DNA of 64,000 bases, taken from NCBI GenBank assembly GCA_963457665.1, contig OY735222.1:36680391-36744390 (forward strand), read 5' to 3'. The stretch comes from Thysanoteuthis rhombus. Taxonomy: Eukaryota > Mollusca > Cephalopoda > Oegopsida > Thysanoteuthidae. The translations under genes were made by a program, and so were the position numbers. The notes below the pieces were generated by a model. It was given only the letters and a program-made list of their open reading frames with translations. It had not been told where the DNA came from and ran no database searches. Below, piece after piece: positions 1 through 11,431 of this stretch. Every line of letters begins with the position of its first letter. Position 1 is the first letter of the stretch.

Positions 1-296
1 CCAATTGAAATTTCCACTCTTGAAAAAAAAAAAAAAAAATTCTTCCCTAGATAAGGAGGAACCATATCTGTTTTTCAACTTTTTGTAAAACTATTTTAAG
101 GTGTTTAAAAAGTATCAAGAAAAGAAAAAAATTTACCACATGTTTTGTCATTTCTGCTCATGTAATATAAAAACCAATTTAACAGGGTTTCTAATTAATT
201 TATGAATAAATTATCCTATCATTAACCTTTTGAGACCCTTATTTTCCTTGTTCCAGCTTTGTTGTTTCATGTTTGAATCTTTTTTTTCTCTCTTAG

Positions 297-411
297 TTAA
301 TGAAAGAATTTCCCATGATGAATTTATTCACAATCCATGAAAATCTCATAGAAGCTTTATTAGAGTTGCAAGCATATGCAGATGTCCAAGCTGTTTTGGC
401 CAAATATGATG
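297..411 (+). CDS. ST7: ST7 exon (first in window)
   Basis: The acceptor is a pyrimidine-rich tract ending TTAG at 296 and the donor is GTGAGT at 412. The exon is 115 nt, enters in phase 0 with Leu-Met-Lys-Glu-Phe-Pro and ends after the first base of the Asp codon of AKYD-D. The ATG at 300 is an internal Met and not the gene start, because the preceding codon TTA continues the conserved family sequence. Confidence 0.93.
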
Positions 412-3400
412 GTGAGTCGAAAAGTTATGGAAGAAAAACTAGAAAAAAATGGATACTTCTTTTTTGTTTTAGTCTATTATATATCTACACTGCCGAGAGA
501 TGTGTGATGGATTTATAAAAATGTATGTATTCATAATTATCTATAAAACAATTGGTTCTGTCTGTTTGTCTCTGCGCCCCCTACCTTTTAAAAATGAATT
601 GGCACATCTCAACCAAATTTAGTTGGTGTACTTGGTGGATCTCTGAAAAGAACTTTGACTTGGGTTTTTTAAAAAAAGAATGTTTTAATGGTTTTCGAGG
701 GAGGGGGGGGGGTTCTATTTCCATGTAACTATAATGCAAAATGATGCCTTACTTTCTGTTCAATGCACATATATAATTCTATGATTCATGTTAAAACCAC
801 TGACTCTGTTTGTCACTGTGCCTCTCCTGCTTAAACATTGGAATAGCTCAATCAAATTAGGCATGGATACTTAATGGATTTAAGGGAATGTTTTAAAGTA
901 AAAGTTTTGAGAAAAGCATTATTTTAAGAGATGGGAGGGGGGGTTATTTACAATGTTACTATTTTGCTAAACTGAGTCCTTGTGTTCTGTTCAATGTACA
1001 TTTGTATGTATACATACGAGTTTGAAACCACCATAAAGGGCAGGTTTCAGCTAGTTTAACATGAACTAATTCCAATTTAGTTCATCATCAACTGAAATGA
1101 AAAAAAAAAAAAAGAAAACAAGCTTATTTTTTTATTTCTGTCTGTGATTGTTTCAAATCAATTTCAAAACTTTCAGATTTCACAGTATTACACCAATAAC
1201 ATAAGAAGTGAAATTGATTGTGCAATCTTTTTATTTTGGACAGAAAAATTGTAAAGGGAGATAATTCTGTAAACTTTTTTGTCCATCTTGAATACCAGTC
1301 ATCTTTCATAAAAGTTTAGTTCAATTCACATGATCACAAACTGTCAATCAGGTTTCTTCAGTGTTTAAGTAAGTCAGGCTGACTATCTGTATGTGTTGCA
1401 TGTAAAGTCTGCATTGATGGAGCGAGAAGGCTGAAAATTCAAACGTTTACAGCCTATTATATCTAGAAAAAAACATGCTCTGTCTGTTGTTGTATTCTTT
1501 GAGACCCCCCCCCTCTCCTGGTTGTATCTTTCAGCATTCATGTTTGTTTTATAATTAAAACATTTTTAATGATCACCGTCCAACAAAAGGCGAGAGAATT
1601 GACTTATTCATTGATCACCCTATTTTCAATTTCTTAATTGATTGCCTTCAACATGCTGCCAAAATACGTTGGTCACATGAGTTTCTAGTTTTGAAGGACA
1701 CACCAGACTGTTATAGTTGCATGCAGAGCATTGTACAAAATACTGATTTGGAAGCTTGATTACATCCAAGTGATGTGAGCTAAAATTTTTTTTTTTTTTT
1801 TTTTTTAAATTCCTGATCAATGACGTTAGTTTAAACTCAAAAATATCTAATTTTCAAAGCCCACCTTGTTCAGTCACTACATCTTGATGTTTTCTGTTAA
1901 ATGAATACGAAATCAAATCAATTTGTAAGGATCTTTGGGATTTTATCAATAATAATTGAATCAACTAGACTTTTTCAATATTTGAGCATTTCTTATTTCT
2001 TATTTTTTATTTGTCATTTGCAAAGGAGATAAAACCTCTACCTTTTCTTTTTGCAGATATCAATTTACCAAAGTCAGCTACAATTTGTTACACAGCAGCT
2101 CTGTTAAAAGCCAGAGCAGTTGCAGACAAGTGAGTATTATTTGAAATTTTTGTAGAAAAATAATTTGATCCGGCTGATTTTGTTCCAATTTTCTGAGATG
2201 TTAATAGTCACAATGTTTCGACAGTTATACCCTCCGCTTTTTTCCAGGTGTCTGTTTGAGTGGGTAACCTCATCAGAATTTTGAAGTGCACCTTTTATTC
2301 AATCCACAGGGCTAGATAGTTGTTATTCTGCTGTTCCATGAAAGATGTGGCCAAAAGCGTTGGTAAAGTGCATTTAGTAACCTGCTTTGCAGTCGTACGT
2401 TCAATCCCTGGGTCGGGCATTGCAGAAAAGTTGTCTCCTCTGGTTCAGGCAGACAAGCAACATTGCAAAGATGAATTAACTTGGAAGGATCAACTGATCA
2501 GAGATATCTTCTGTCGTAAACAGTGGAATGAGAACGATCTACCCCCACTGAGTGTATAAAGAATTTGGGTTGAAATTTCCAGAAGTTTATTATGACAGAC
2601 CCTTGGAGACAGTTGAGGATACAAAGGCCATAGAGTTGTGACTAAAACAACCAAGATGAGGAAATAAATCCAAGTGAATTGGTGTATAATATTTGATTAG
2701 GGTTTGGATTTATCTTTCTACAAATCAAATTCAAAGTATGTCAAGTGAAGATGTTTTGGTTTGCTGCCTTTGCCATACATTTTCATTGATGTTTGATTTG
2801 AGCCAACTAACCTTGTTCTATGATACAGTGGGTATCAAGGATCATCAGTTGCATTTTGAATTGGTCATTTTTATGGATTGGCTTTGATTTGAGCCTTGAA
2901 GGGCATTCAGATCAAGGATAAGTTTTCACTTTTAGTGTCTCTTACAATTGGTTTTGTAAAAATTCAAATACCAAATATAGTAATTATTATGTATACATTT
3001 CAAGAGTCATTTGTAGAAAGGAGGGTTGATTGCTTATGACTTATAAATAACATGTGAAGTACTTGTTGCTTTGTTTATGGTATACTTAAAGGTGAAAATC
3101 GGAAAACAAATATCTCTCTCGACCCCAAGTCCTCAACCCTCTGAGTTTCTAATCTTTATTTTCTAAGTGACTTGAGTGAAAAATTAAATTGTAGCAGCAC
3201 TATTGATAATTCTTGTATTACCAGTAATTGGCAAATACACATAGTATACACACAGCAGAACTTGTTTAGCACCAACCAATTTTGTGTTCATATAACCTCT
3301 CTCTTTCTGTTTGTAACACGTACTGACTTGTCACAAAGTCTGATACAGATTGGGAACTGGTAGATTATCACAGCCCCCTACCCCTGTCTGTCAGCATTTT

Positions 3401-3935
3401 TATTGCTACAAATGACACATATTCATTGTGGCAGTTTGGAACTGTGACTTTTAAATTTTGCTTTTGGTGTCCTTTTCTGTCTTTCTTGAAGCGGGGGCAA
3501 TCAGCATTGACTTTCAGTAATTGACATAATAATTAATAATAGATTCTAAAGATGTTTCTTCTTGTTCACTTGACTCTTTGCCTTTTGTTCTCATTCTAAT
3601 CGAAAGCATTCCATTTGATTGTTCAGATTTTCCCCAGATGTGGCTTCAAAACGAGGCCTCAGTACGGCAGAGATGACAGCTGTTGAAGCAATACACAGAG
3701 CGGTGGAATTCAATCCTCATGCACCGAAGGTAAATGGAGAATAATTCAATTCTCAATCTACTTGGAGATACTTACTAAACTTACCTTAGTCTGGACCATA
3801 CCCCCCCCCCCCACCTATTTCCTTCCCATGTGCTTGGGAAAAAGAATTTGGCATTGGACTGGGGGTCACATGATTCTTACTCATTTTCAATTCTGAAACT
3901 TGATGGGTCTGCATCATCCTATGACAAAGTGCCCT

Positions 3936-4012
<77 letters not shown>

Positions 4013-7000
4013 TTATCTGCACGGGAATTAATCATCACTCATCTATCTCCTTTCTTTCAGAACACTGTGTCAATTTTCAAAAGTGAAAGTCAAAAAGATA
4101 AATATCTATTAATGTGAAAATTGCTATTCACTACAAATTCATAGCCAAGTCGTTAATATTTTCCAATATTCACACATTCTTTTCATATTAACAGATTTTC
4201 ATTTAAATCTCATCTCAAGCTTCTATTTTTGTCCTGAATATTTCTGTATTGTTTATACATTATTTTCTTGTATCAATAGTAAGTGGAATTAGTTCATAAA
4301 GAGAAATTCCTTAAATGGCTGTTTCCTTCGGTATATTTGCAACAGAAATATTCTGTGCTCGCAAGATAAGTGGGATATGACTACAAAATGTGGCCAACTA
4401 CTTGTATAATGCTGCTATTTTAACAGCAGTAAACAAAATAAATGACACGGCTTAAAAAGAAAGTTGTTGTAGAAGATATGAAAGATGAAATTATTGCCTG
4501 AAATTGTGGCTATTGTAAGTTTAGTTCTTCCCACATGGAATGGGAAGTTATGAAAATTCAAATTTTAGAGAATTTGTTATGTATTTCCATAAATTGTCTT
4601 GATTTTTTGATTGAGAATGCTGAGAAATAGGGTAAGCATATATTTGCGCTAAGATTACTTTGAAAAATGTAATCTCTTGAGGAAGAAAGTCTATTAACCT
4701 ACTGACAAGTTATGGCTGTTTTATGTATATTTGTTTGATGGAAAGAACAACCCTGTCTGCTGCAGGGTCAAACTTCTATTCTGACTGAAGATATTTGTAT
4801 AAATGTATTTATTCATTTGAATAAAATAATCTTGTGCATATCTATACGATAAATTTTTGTTAATATCTGAGATTTGTCAATTCAGTAAGACAGCTAGTTT
4901 GATGAAAGAAAAAAAGGTTTAAGCTTTCTATCCACTTCTCAAACTGATAAGTAAATCTTCTGAATCTAAAATTTCTGTTTGAATATCCTTTAATCTGTTT
5001 ATTAGATTTGCTTTTAACCCATTAATTGCAGATGACAGAAATTTCCGTCATTGTAGTTCTATGGCTAACTCAAAACTTTGATTTTATTATGATCGATGGC
5101 AATTCGTTTTGAGTCGAGGCTTTTATCTTGCCATGGATAACTTGTATACTTGTCACCCTCCTAGGTGCATAGCCAGGTTCTGAAGTGTGTTAGGGGTGAA
5201 CGAATTCAAAAGGTGCCAGGACACACCAAATAATTTTCAATTCCTTCTACATTTAAATCAAAATACAAAGATATAGTTATAAAAGTGCATTGTTGTTATT
5301 TTGTATCTAAAATTAAACCAATGAAGGTGTTTTAGGCTCATAAATCTAAAATAAAAACATGGCATTTAATTAATTTACATTTTAAATATAAAATAAAAAT
5401 ACAATGAATCAGTATAAAAAAATGTATGAAGTATGTAGTTCAAAACTTTGTGAGGTTGGTTGAATAAAGTATTAAACCTAGAAAGTTCGTTCACGGGCCA
5501 TAGGATAAAGTGAAAAAATACCAATGAAAAATGACTTTCATCCTACAAGGGAACGAAAGAGTTGAAAAAAAAATGATTGGAAAGGCGCCACTCTTGGAAA
5601 ATCTACCCCCCGAAAGCCTCAGCACTCTCCATTGTTAATGGGTTAAAAGTTCTTGGCAATTGTAGAATGATAATCAGCTAGTTCCACATCCATCTAAATG
5701 TTCCTTAATTCATACCTCCTTAGATTAATTTTTATTCTTAATGTCAAAGTAATTACAATTGATGCTGCTACTTCAGTTATGCTTTCTTTCTTCTTCTTCT
5801 ATCAAGAAATGTAAAATCTGAATCAATTTTGACACTTCTAAATGTTTTTTTTTTTTTTCCTCCTTTGTTTACCTCTGCCAATTAAGATGGGGTGATGTAT
5901 ATCTATTCACACTTATGTCTTTCCACGTGATATTCCCAAAAGTTCTCCAAATTTCAATGACATTTTGTGGAAGACTAGGCCATGGGCTAAGGAAGAATTG
6001 ATTAAATCTTGAGATTTTTGTTTTTGATTGTGAGGTATTGAGAAAAGGTAAACACTATTCTGAATTATAGGAACACAGTTACCTTCGTCGTAGTTATACA
6101 TTTATTGATTTTCATTCAGTCAGTGTATGTTAGGCATAGGCAACCCGTTTTGCTCTAACGGGCCACTCAAAACATTTTCCACCTTTCATTTTGGCTTTGC
6201 ATTTGCTTTAAAAATGTCAAATTTACATATGTAATATTTCTAGCTCATATTAAAATTGTTATATATAAGTGATGAAATATTAGAATAGTAATTTTGCAAT
6301 GTAATTTATATGATTCACTCTGAGAAAAGTTATCTCTGGTAAATGCCTTAATTGGTTGCAGGCCATTAAAAATGTCGCTATATTGATCTATGGTTGCTCA
6401 TGTCGGGGTGTATGCAAGGTCTTCCATAACAGAAGCCTGGAAACCATCTTAATTGGATCATTGACTGGAGTTGAGCCCAATGAAGCTGGTACAACTGAAG
6501 AAAAAAGAAGTTATCTGATATTCTTGTGTGTCCTATGTATCAAAACAAGAACCTGAGGCCTAGTAACCTGCATAATTGTATTAAAAGGGGAAAAAAAGGA
6601 TCGGTACCAACTGATGATACCAAGCTCAAGATTTTCAATTATTCAAATATAATAATAGACTGTTATCAGTACTTGAATTTTCCTTTTGACTACCGTCCTC
6701 ATTTTGGTCTTAGAACAATGTTCCAGCTGTCATACCCTACTGCCTTCAGTTGTTGGTCTTATTTAGTAACCTTGGCAGAATTTCAAACCAAACACTTTAC
6801 TCTCAGAAGTCTATCAATCTCTTTACTCTTATCAATTTTTTTTTTTTTTTTTTCCATTTAAGGAAAGCTTTGGGTGTATGGCATAAGCAGAGGTATACGC
6901 TATGATTGCTTTCTATTTTATTTATTTATTTATTATTTTATTTATTTATTTTTTTTTTTTTCAGTACTTGCTTGAAATGAAAAGTTTAATCCTTCCTCCA

Positions 7001-7745
7001 GAGCACATTCTCAAAAGAGGTGACAGTGAGGCCATTGCATATTCTTTCTTTCATTTGCATCACTGGAAACGGGTGGAAGGAGCCCTCAACCTCCTCCATT
7101 GCACCTGGGAAGGCAGTAAGTTGTCACCTCTTCCAATTTCTTTCATTCATCCATTGACAAGCATTGTGGATTTGGTATAAAATCAATCTATTACTTATGA
7201 AATGTTTCCATTATGTATACTGTGAGAATTAAACTCTCTTCAATACTTCGAAAAATATTTTTAAAAGAAAAATAATTTCCAATTGTCCTGAGAAGGAAAG
7301 TTTTGTCAACAGACAGATCAAAGGACACGGGATGTCTTGTCTGTGTTGACTGTGCAAGAGAGATCATACACAGAGGCCTTCTTTGAGTTTATCTCATGGC
7401 AATGAAACTAGATGTTTTTTTTTGTCTGGTTGTGCTGGTAGCTTCTTGCTGATTTTAGCACACATTCGTAGAGACAGGCCATACTGGTTCATGAAATTGT
7501 TGCACCATCAAACAGAAACTTTGGAGTTAGGGTTACTGAAGGTGATCCGGGCTTGAACTTGAATGACACTTCGGATTACAACAAAACTATTCCGCCTGTG
7601 GCCTAAAAAAATGCCATTGAGATGATCATAGAAAGTTATTTGGTGCTCACTTGCAAAGAATAGTGATGCCTGAATAAATTAAATGAATTCTGCTGAAACG
7701 TTTTCGAAAAAAGTTATGGAATGTCTGTTTTTGATCCATGATTTG

Positions 7746-7776
<31 letters not shown>

Positions 7777-7955
7777 GTTGCAGCATTCCGAATGATTCCT
7801 TATCCATTGGAGAAGGGACATTTATTCCATCCATATCCTACTTGTACAGAAAGTGTTGACAGGGAATTACTCCCTTGTAAGTATAAATATTCAAAAAAAT
7901 ATTTTGTTTCGTTTCATTAAAAAGAAAATTCTGATTTCTCATGTTTCTCCTAAAA

Positions 7956-7990
<35 letters not shown>

Positions 7991-10038
7991 CCAATCATGA
8001 ATTTTTTCACTGTTTAGCTTCATCTAAATTTTTTAGTTGTTTTTTTATCGTGACTCAATTCTGGCTGTCACTCTTTGGCAGTAAGCAAATTGCACTAATT
8101 GGAAATAACAACTAAAGAGAAATAAAGTTGAGGTAAACAATAGTTAGATTTTCCAGGAGTTTATTTCTTATTTCTGATTTGCATTGTTTGTTTGTTTCCC
8201 TTAGCCTAATAATGAGGCTTGTGTTTCATGGACTTTAACAGTTTGAGATTATTGTCCAGAGTTTTACAAGACTGTTTTTCATTAAGATGTTTCAAAACAA
8301 TTTCTTTTTTTGTAATATTTGTGAATGTATTGATAGTGTGGATGTTTATGAAAAAAAGGAATGACAAGAGACAAACATTAGGGAACTCTGGGTGTCTCAT
8401 TACATACTAATTGTATATATCACATCCATTGTAATCAATTGCTGAGGTTCTGTGAGATAATCCCAGGCAGCAAAGATATTGGTCTTAGTAATATTATAGC
8501 CACCTTCTGCCTTGGGATTTGATTTAATTTAAATCTGATAATTTAGATGTGTTGTAATGGTTGCCATTTTGAATAACTACAAGATTAATATAACTGCTTT
8601 GACATCACTTCCCAATGTGATTATCAATATTTTCAATAATGCATCAGCTTTGATGGTTCCTTGTACAAATCATAGTGTTAGTTCTCTGAGAATCTTTCAT
8701 ATCCAAGCAAATATGGTATTGTAAGTTACTAAAATACCCCTGAAAGAATCCTATTTGGGAAATCTGAATTGATACCTGACCCAATTCAGAATTAGTTTCA
8801 GAGGTTTTAGTGTGGAGATATCGAGGAAGGAAAGTAATCCTTTAATAGTGACAATAAATTTGTCAAGAATTTATCAAGATATTTTTTTTCATTTTATTTT
8901 ATTTTTTTTTTCTCTATTTTTCAAGATTTCGGTTATAAATGATATTGTTACATGGTGGCAGAAGTCCATTCAATCAGATTCAATCTATTTTGATCAAACT
9001 ATTTTTCGCCTTACTTTTTCTTTTTTTCCCTTCATTTCAAACTTCCATTCTGATAAAAACGCCATTAATTCTGGACAACCTAATAGATTCTTCATACCAG
9101 TTTTCTTTGCATAGTTTATCTTTTTCTATGAAAGTTGAAGGGAATCACCTTAAAACTTAAAAGTGCTGCAAATATTAGTAAAATGGTCAAAAGAAACCTG
9201 ATCTCAATGGCCTAAGCCAATAGCAGCATACATAACCTCAGAAGAAAAAGAAAGCTGAAAAATGAATGACTACAAAACCTCTTATTACTTTTTTTCCTCT
9301 CCAGCATTTCATGAAGTATCTGTCTACCCAAAAAAAGAGCTTCCTTTCTTCATCCTCTTCACTGCTGGTCTGTGTTCATTCACTGCTCTACTTGCTCTCC
9401 TTACACATCAGTACCCTGAACCCATGGGAACCGTTGCCAAAACAGTAAGTGTGCTTTTCAGTACAATGAGTTTGTTTCTATGTGTATTTGTGATGGAGAT
9501 ATATATTTATAAATTTTTTTTTTTTTAGCATTTGTTTGTTGCTGAATTTTGATTTTGAAATTTTCACTCTGTCATTATTTGACCAAAATGGTTAAAATTC
9601 TCCACTGAATTAATTGTTTGTCTTGGAGATAAATTATGCTGAAGAATATCTGTTGTGTAAAGTGAATTGCTGTATATTAGCCATATTTGAACTGTGTTCC
9701 ATTGAACCCAGGGTTTTATGCCACCTTTCCAGGGGTTCTGTTAATCAAAGTAACATTTCTGTTATTCTTCATTACATAAGCAATCCTTTCACAACTTCTA
9801 GATGACTTTATCTAATTTCTTTTAATCAAATAGTACTTAGTATATATGAGAAAATTAGTGACATTGTGCATTCTTGATTAGAAACATCTTGGTTGTATAA
9901 GTGACACCCTTGTTGTTCAGTCAGTGGTCGTTCATATGTCCATCTCTCCTCAGTAAGCTTTGTTCTTGCTTTCCAATTCAAGTGTGCATTTTTTATTTGG
10001 GTTTATACATATTCAGATAATACTATGAACAATCCCCA

Positions 10039-10097
<59 letters not shown>

Positions 10098-10456
10098 AGT
10101 GTGTAGAAGGGAAAGTTTTCCAATTCAAGTGTGCATTTTTTATTTGGGTATAAATATATATATATATAATATATGTGTGTGTCGAAGGGAAAGTTTTTTT
10201 TTGTTTTTCTTTTTTTGAGGTGGGGGTTCCTTGGAAATTTAATTATTCAAAAGGCTCTCCCCACCCCGGATTAGTTCTTGTTTGAAAACCACTACTTTGT
10301 ATCATTAACAAGTGTTGTATTTTGTCAAAGATCTGAACTTGGATCTTTTTTTTCTTGCAGGTTTTGGGTTGGCTTTACCTTCCTGTCAGTTACATCATAG
10401 AAAACCTTGAAGCCATTCTTCCTTCCAATTTGCTCCACCAATTATCACGGATATAA
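297..10456 (+). CDS. ST7: ST7 (suppressor of tumorigenicity 7), C-terminal part, 7 exons, 5' partial
   Basis: Joined exons 297-411, 2057-2129, 3627-3729, 6965-7115, 7784-7876, 9305-9444 and 10361-10456 give 771 nt: 256 residues and a TAA stop. The product reads as the C-terminal part of ST7, a conserved animal protein predicted to be a multi-pass membrane protein. Its biochemical activity is poorly known; it was named for a human 7q31 tumour-suppressor candidate. Diagnostic segments are [58 protein letters not shown] and [15 protein letters not shown]. Hydrophobic stretches in exon 6 (after KKELPFF) and exon 7 ([11 protein letters not shown]) look like membrane segments. All introns are GT..AG and every split codon restores the expected residue. 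The C-terminus ends LLHQLSRI, the long-tail form of the family. The true start codon lies upstream. ST7 versus an ST7-like paralogue was not separated by phylogeny. Confidence 0.95.
549..1010. repeat. Two diverged tandem copies of an about 250-bp unit in ST7 intron
   Basis: About 549-775 and 800-1007 share order and sequence: GACTCTGTTTGTC-like starts, a C-rich run, ATNGCTCAATCAAATT-like text, a G-run of seven or more, a GTAACTAT-like segment and TTCTGTTCAATGNACAT. They look like a diverged tandem duplication of a dispersed repeat. A related fragment seems to lie near 13395-13495. Confidence 0.55.
1592..1705 (+). repeat. Dispersed repeat, copy 1 (partner at 40.4 kb)
   Basis: The text TTGATCACCC, then TTTTCAATT, then TTGATTG, then CTGCCAAAA and TTGGTCAC recurs in the same order at 40423-40535. 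No coding content. Class unknown. Confidence 0.5.
2057..2129 (+). CDS. ST7: ST7 exon
   Basis: The acceptor TTTTTGCAG ends at 2056 and the donor GTGAGT starts at 2130. The exon is 73 nt and encodes the rest of Asp, then [19 protein letters not shown] and AVAD, then two bases of Lys. This strongly conserved family segment restores the frame exactly with the exons on either side. Confidence 0.95.
3627..3729 (+). CDS. ST7: ST7 exon
   Basis: The acceptor is GTTCAG at 3626 and the donor is GTAAAT at 3730. The 103-nt exon completes Lys and encodes [20 protein letters not shown] followed by [14 protein letters not shown]. It ends in phase 0. The RGLSTAEM and [14 protein letters not shown] motifs are ST7 signatures. 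Confidence 0.96.
3941..4008. repeat. (AT)n microsatellite in ST7 intron 3
   Basis: A pure AT dinucleotide run of 68 bp. Confidence 0.95.
4752..4840 (+). repeat. Copy of a short dispersed module (family also at 38.8, 46.8 and 58.9 kb)
   Basis: It contains GCTGCAGGGTCAAACTTCTA followed by TTCTGACTGAAGAT. The same order of words (CAAACTCC, ATTCCGACTGAAGATGATTA, CTGCAAC) is seen at 58895-58985 and, diverged, at 38795-38880 and 46765-46860. Probably part of a SINE or a short non-autonomous element. Confidence 0.5.
5028..5642. mobile_element. PiggyBac-like non-autonomous element, 615 bp
   Basis: The element is flanked on both sides by TTAA (5024-5027 and 5643-5646), the target duplication typical of piggyBac. 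Its ends are inverted: left CCCATTAATTGC, right reverse complement CCCATTAACAAT. The interior has no transposase-like frame. A second, shorter family member lies at 63562-63762. It sits in ST7 intron 3, far from the splice sites. Family assignment rests on the TTAA and CCC termini and was not confirmed by a database match. Confidence 0.6.
5928..6130 (+). repeat. Dispersed repeat R4, copy 1
   Basis: The words TTCCCAAAAGTTCTCCAAAT, TTTCAATGACATTTTGTGG and GGGCTAAGGAAGAATTGATT recur, inverted, at about 22085-22150 and, diverged, at 51815-52115. TTATACAT near a TTGATTTTCATTCAG end is shared with the 52-kb copy. Non-coding and of unknown class. Confidence 0.55.
6340..6860. other. Unassigned open-frame stretch in ST7 intron 3
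   Basis: Overlapping + strand frames cover 6356-6556 and 6526-6861 with a fairly mixed codon composition. I recognise no domain and no matching splice structure with ST7. It may be a decayed repeat or simply chance. Confidence 0.2.
6965..7115 (+). CDS. ST7: ST7 exon
   Basis: The acceptor is a T-rich tract ending TTTCAG at 6964 and the donor is GTAAGT at 7116. The 151-nt exon encodes 50 residues from [20 protein letters not shown] to [10 protein letters not shown] plus the first base of Thr. It is the most conserved ST7 block in the window. The preceding intron is the longest here (3,235 bp) and carries an (AT)n array and a piggyBac-like insertion. Confidence 0.97.
7784..7876 (+). CDS. ST7: ST7 exon
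   Basis: The acceptor GTTGCAG at 7783 follows an uninterrupted run of 28 T at 7749-7776. The donor is GTAAGT at 7877. The 93-nt exon encodes [15 protein letters not shown], then [16 protein letters not shown], and ends one base into Ser. The junction codons match the family on both sides. Confidence 0.96.
9305..9444 (+). CDS. ST7: ST7 exon with predicted membrane segment
   Basis: The acceptor is CTCTCCAG at 9304 and the donor is GTAAGT at 9445. The 140-nt exon encodes [16 protein letters not shown] and then a hydrophobic run of about 20 residues containing [16 protein letters not shown], followed by [14 protein letters not shown]. It ends in phase 0. The hydrophobic run is a likely transmembrane helix. 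Confidence 0.96.
10040..10170. repeat. (TG)n/(TA)n microsatellites with a local duplication
   Basis: Runs of TGTGTG and TATATA alternate. The text TTCCAATTCAAGTGTGCATT and TTTTTATTTGGGT occurs both at about 9973-10000 and 10118-10148, which indicates a small local duplication in ST7 intron 6. Confidence 0.75.
10361..10456 (+). CDS. ST7: ST7 terminal coding exon
   Basis: The acceptor TTTCTTGCAG ends at 10360. The exon encodes 31 residues, [19 protein letters not shown] then [12 protein letters not shown], followed by TAA at 10454-10456. [11 protein letters not shown] is hydrophobic and may be a final membrane segment. This matches the long C-terminal isoform of the family. I saw no alternative last exon in the window. 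Confidence 0.95.
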   Translation, partial: VLGWLYLPVSYIIENLEAILPSNLLHQLSRI

Positions 10457-10746
10457 ACAGACAGCACTTCCACCCAACGAATCCACCCACGCCAAGTAAC
10501 AATAGCAGCACCCACCCTGCTCAGTTGTTACAGCACCAACTTCTTCTACCATGACTGTGACAATGACAGAGACAACAGACTTCTCCTCTTCCTCTTGGCA
10601 CTACTACTACTTCTACTACTCCATCCATGTGTGGGCGTATTTCTCCGTTTATTTGTTCTTATTGAGTGATACCTGTGACTCTCGGACATGGGGCAGTTAG
10701 CCCGGTGTCCACTCTTTTTGCTTCCACTGTCAATAGCACCAGTGTC

Positions 10747-10797
10747 TACTGAGCAACACTTATTAAAGATTTTATTGGACAATGGAGACACAAACAA
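10747..10797 (+). repeat. 51-bp direct repeat, left copy, in ST7 3' UTR
   Basis: It starts TACTGAGCAACACTTATT and ends GACACAAACAA. It matches 11064-11114 at 50 of 51 positions (one T/C difference). The two copies exactly bracket the palindrome at 10798-11063. Confidence 0.9.
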
Positions 10798-11063
10798 GGT
10801 TGTCAGATTTGTCCAGAAGGGGAGATAATCCGAATTCTATCTCAGACTTACTCAATACAGGCATTGGAATAGTGTTAAATTCGGAAATTGAGTGAGTCTG
10901 GAGGTAGAGGTTCAATACTGACCTCAAGACTCAAGAGGCTGGTATGAACTTCTGCCTCCAGATTCTGCAATTTCCAAATTCAACGTTTTTCCAATACCTG
11001 TAATGGGTAAGTCTCTGCGATAAAACTTGGATTATCTCCCTTTCTGACTAAATCTGGCAACCC
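10798..11063. repeat. 266-bp near-complete palindrome (foldback element) in ST7 3' UTR
   Basis: The left end GGTTGTCAGATTTGTCCAGA and the reverse complement of the right end, GGTTGCCAGATTTAGTCAGA, align through the whole element to a centre CCTC-AAGACTCAA-GAGG near 10922-10940. The arms are about 125 bp and diverged but largely pairable. There is no coding content. A shorter relative lies at 11514-11713, so this is a repeat family. Its length, ends and inverted arms suggest a MITE-like or foldback element, but no known family is claimed. Confidence 0.8.
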
Positions 11064-11114
11064 TACTGAGCAACACTTATTAAAGATTTCATTGGACAAT
11101 GGAGACACAAACAA
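11064..11114 (+). repeat. 51-bp direct repeat, right copy, in ST7 3' UTR
   Basis: This is the second copy of the 10747-10797 sequence and begins directly after the palindrome. It is far too long for a normal DNA-transposon target duplication, so a segmental duplication or a repair event is more likely. Confidence 0.9.
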
Positions 11115-11431
11115 CACCAGCAGGGACATGTAACCACTGCACCTTTTTTGGCAAATCTGGGCAGCATCTGTGGCCCTTCCACAGTGAACACACATTCGCA
11201 CACACACACACACACACACACTTTGAAGTTTTATTTATGACTTGTGGGTAAGAGTTACGAAAGGCAGAAAACAGTTACCTACTTATCCAAAGTAGAGTTT
11301 GATGTAAACTGTGTATAGCTGTTAACACGTGCACACGCACACCATAAGGTTGATTGAAAAGAATGCCAAATACATATCTAAGAGCTTGTAAATCATTCCA
11401 TAGAACATGTGAAGATGAAAACATTTGTCAA

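Noticed and set aside
300..518. ATG at 300 as a gene start giving a 72-residue protein
   Set aside because: The conserved ST7 sequence extends one codon upstream to the acceptor at 296, and the frame runs past a good GTGAGT donor at 412. It is an internal exon.
9266..9448. Alternative frame over the ST7 9305 exon
   Set aside because: Shadow of the true ST7 frame; the family match is only in the frame that reads [10 protein letters not shown].
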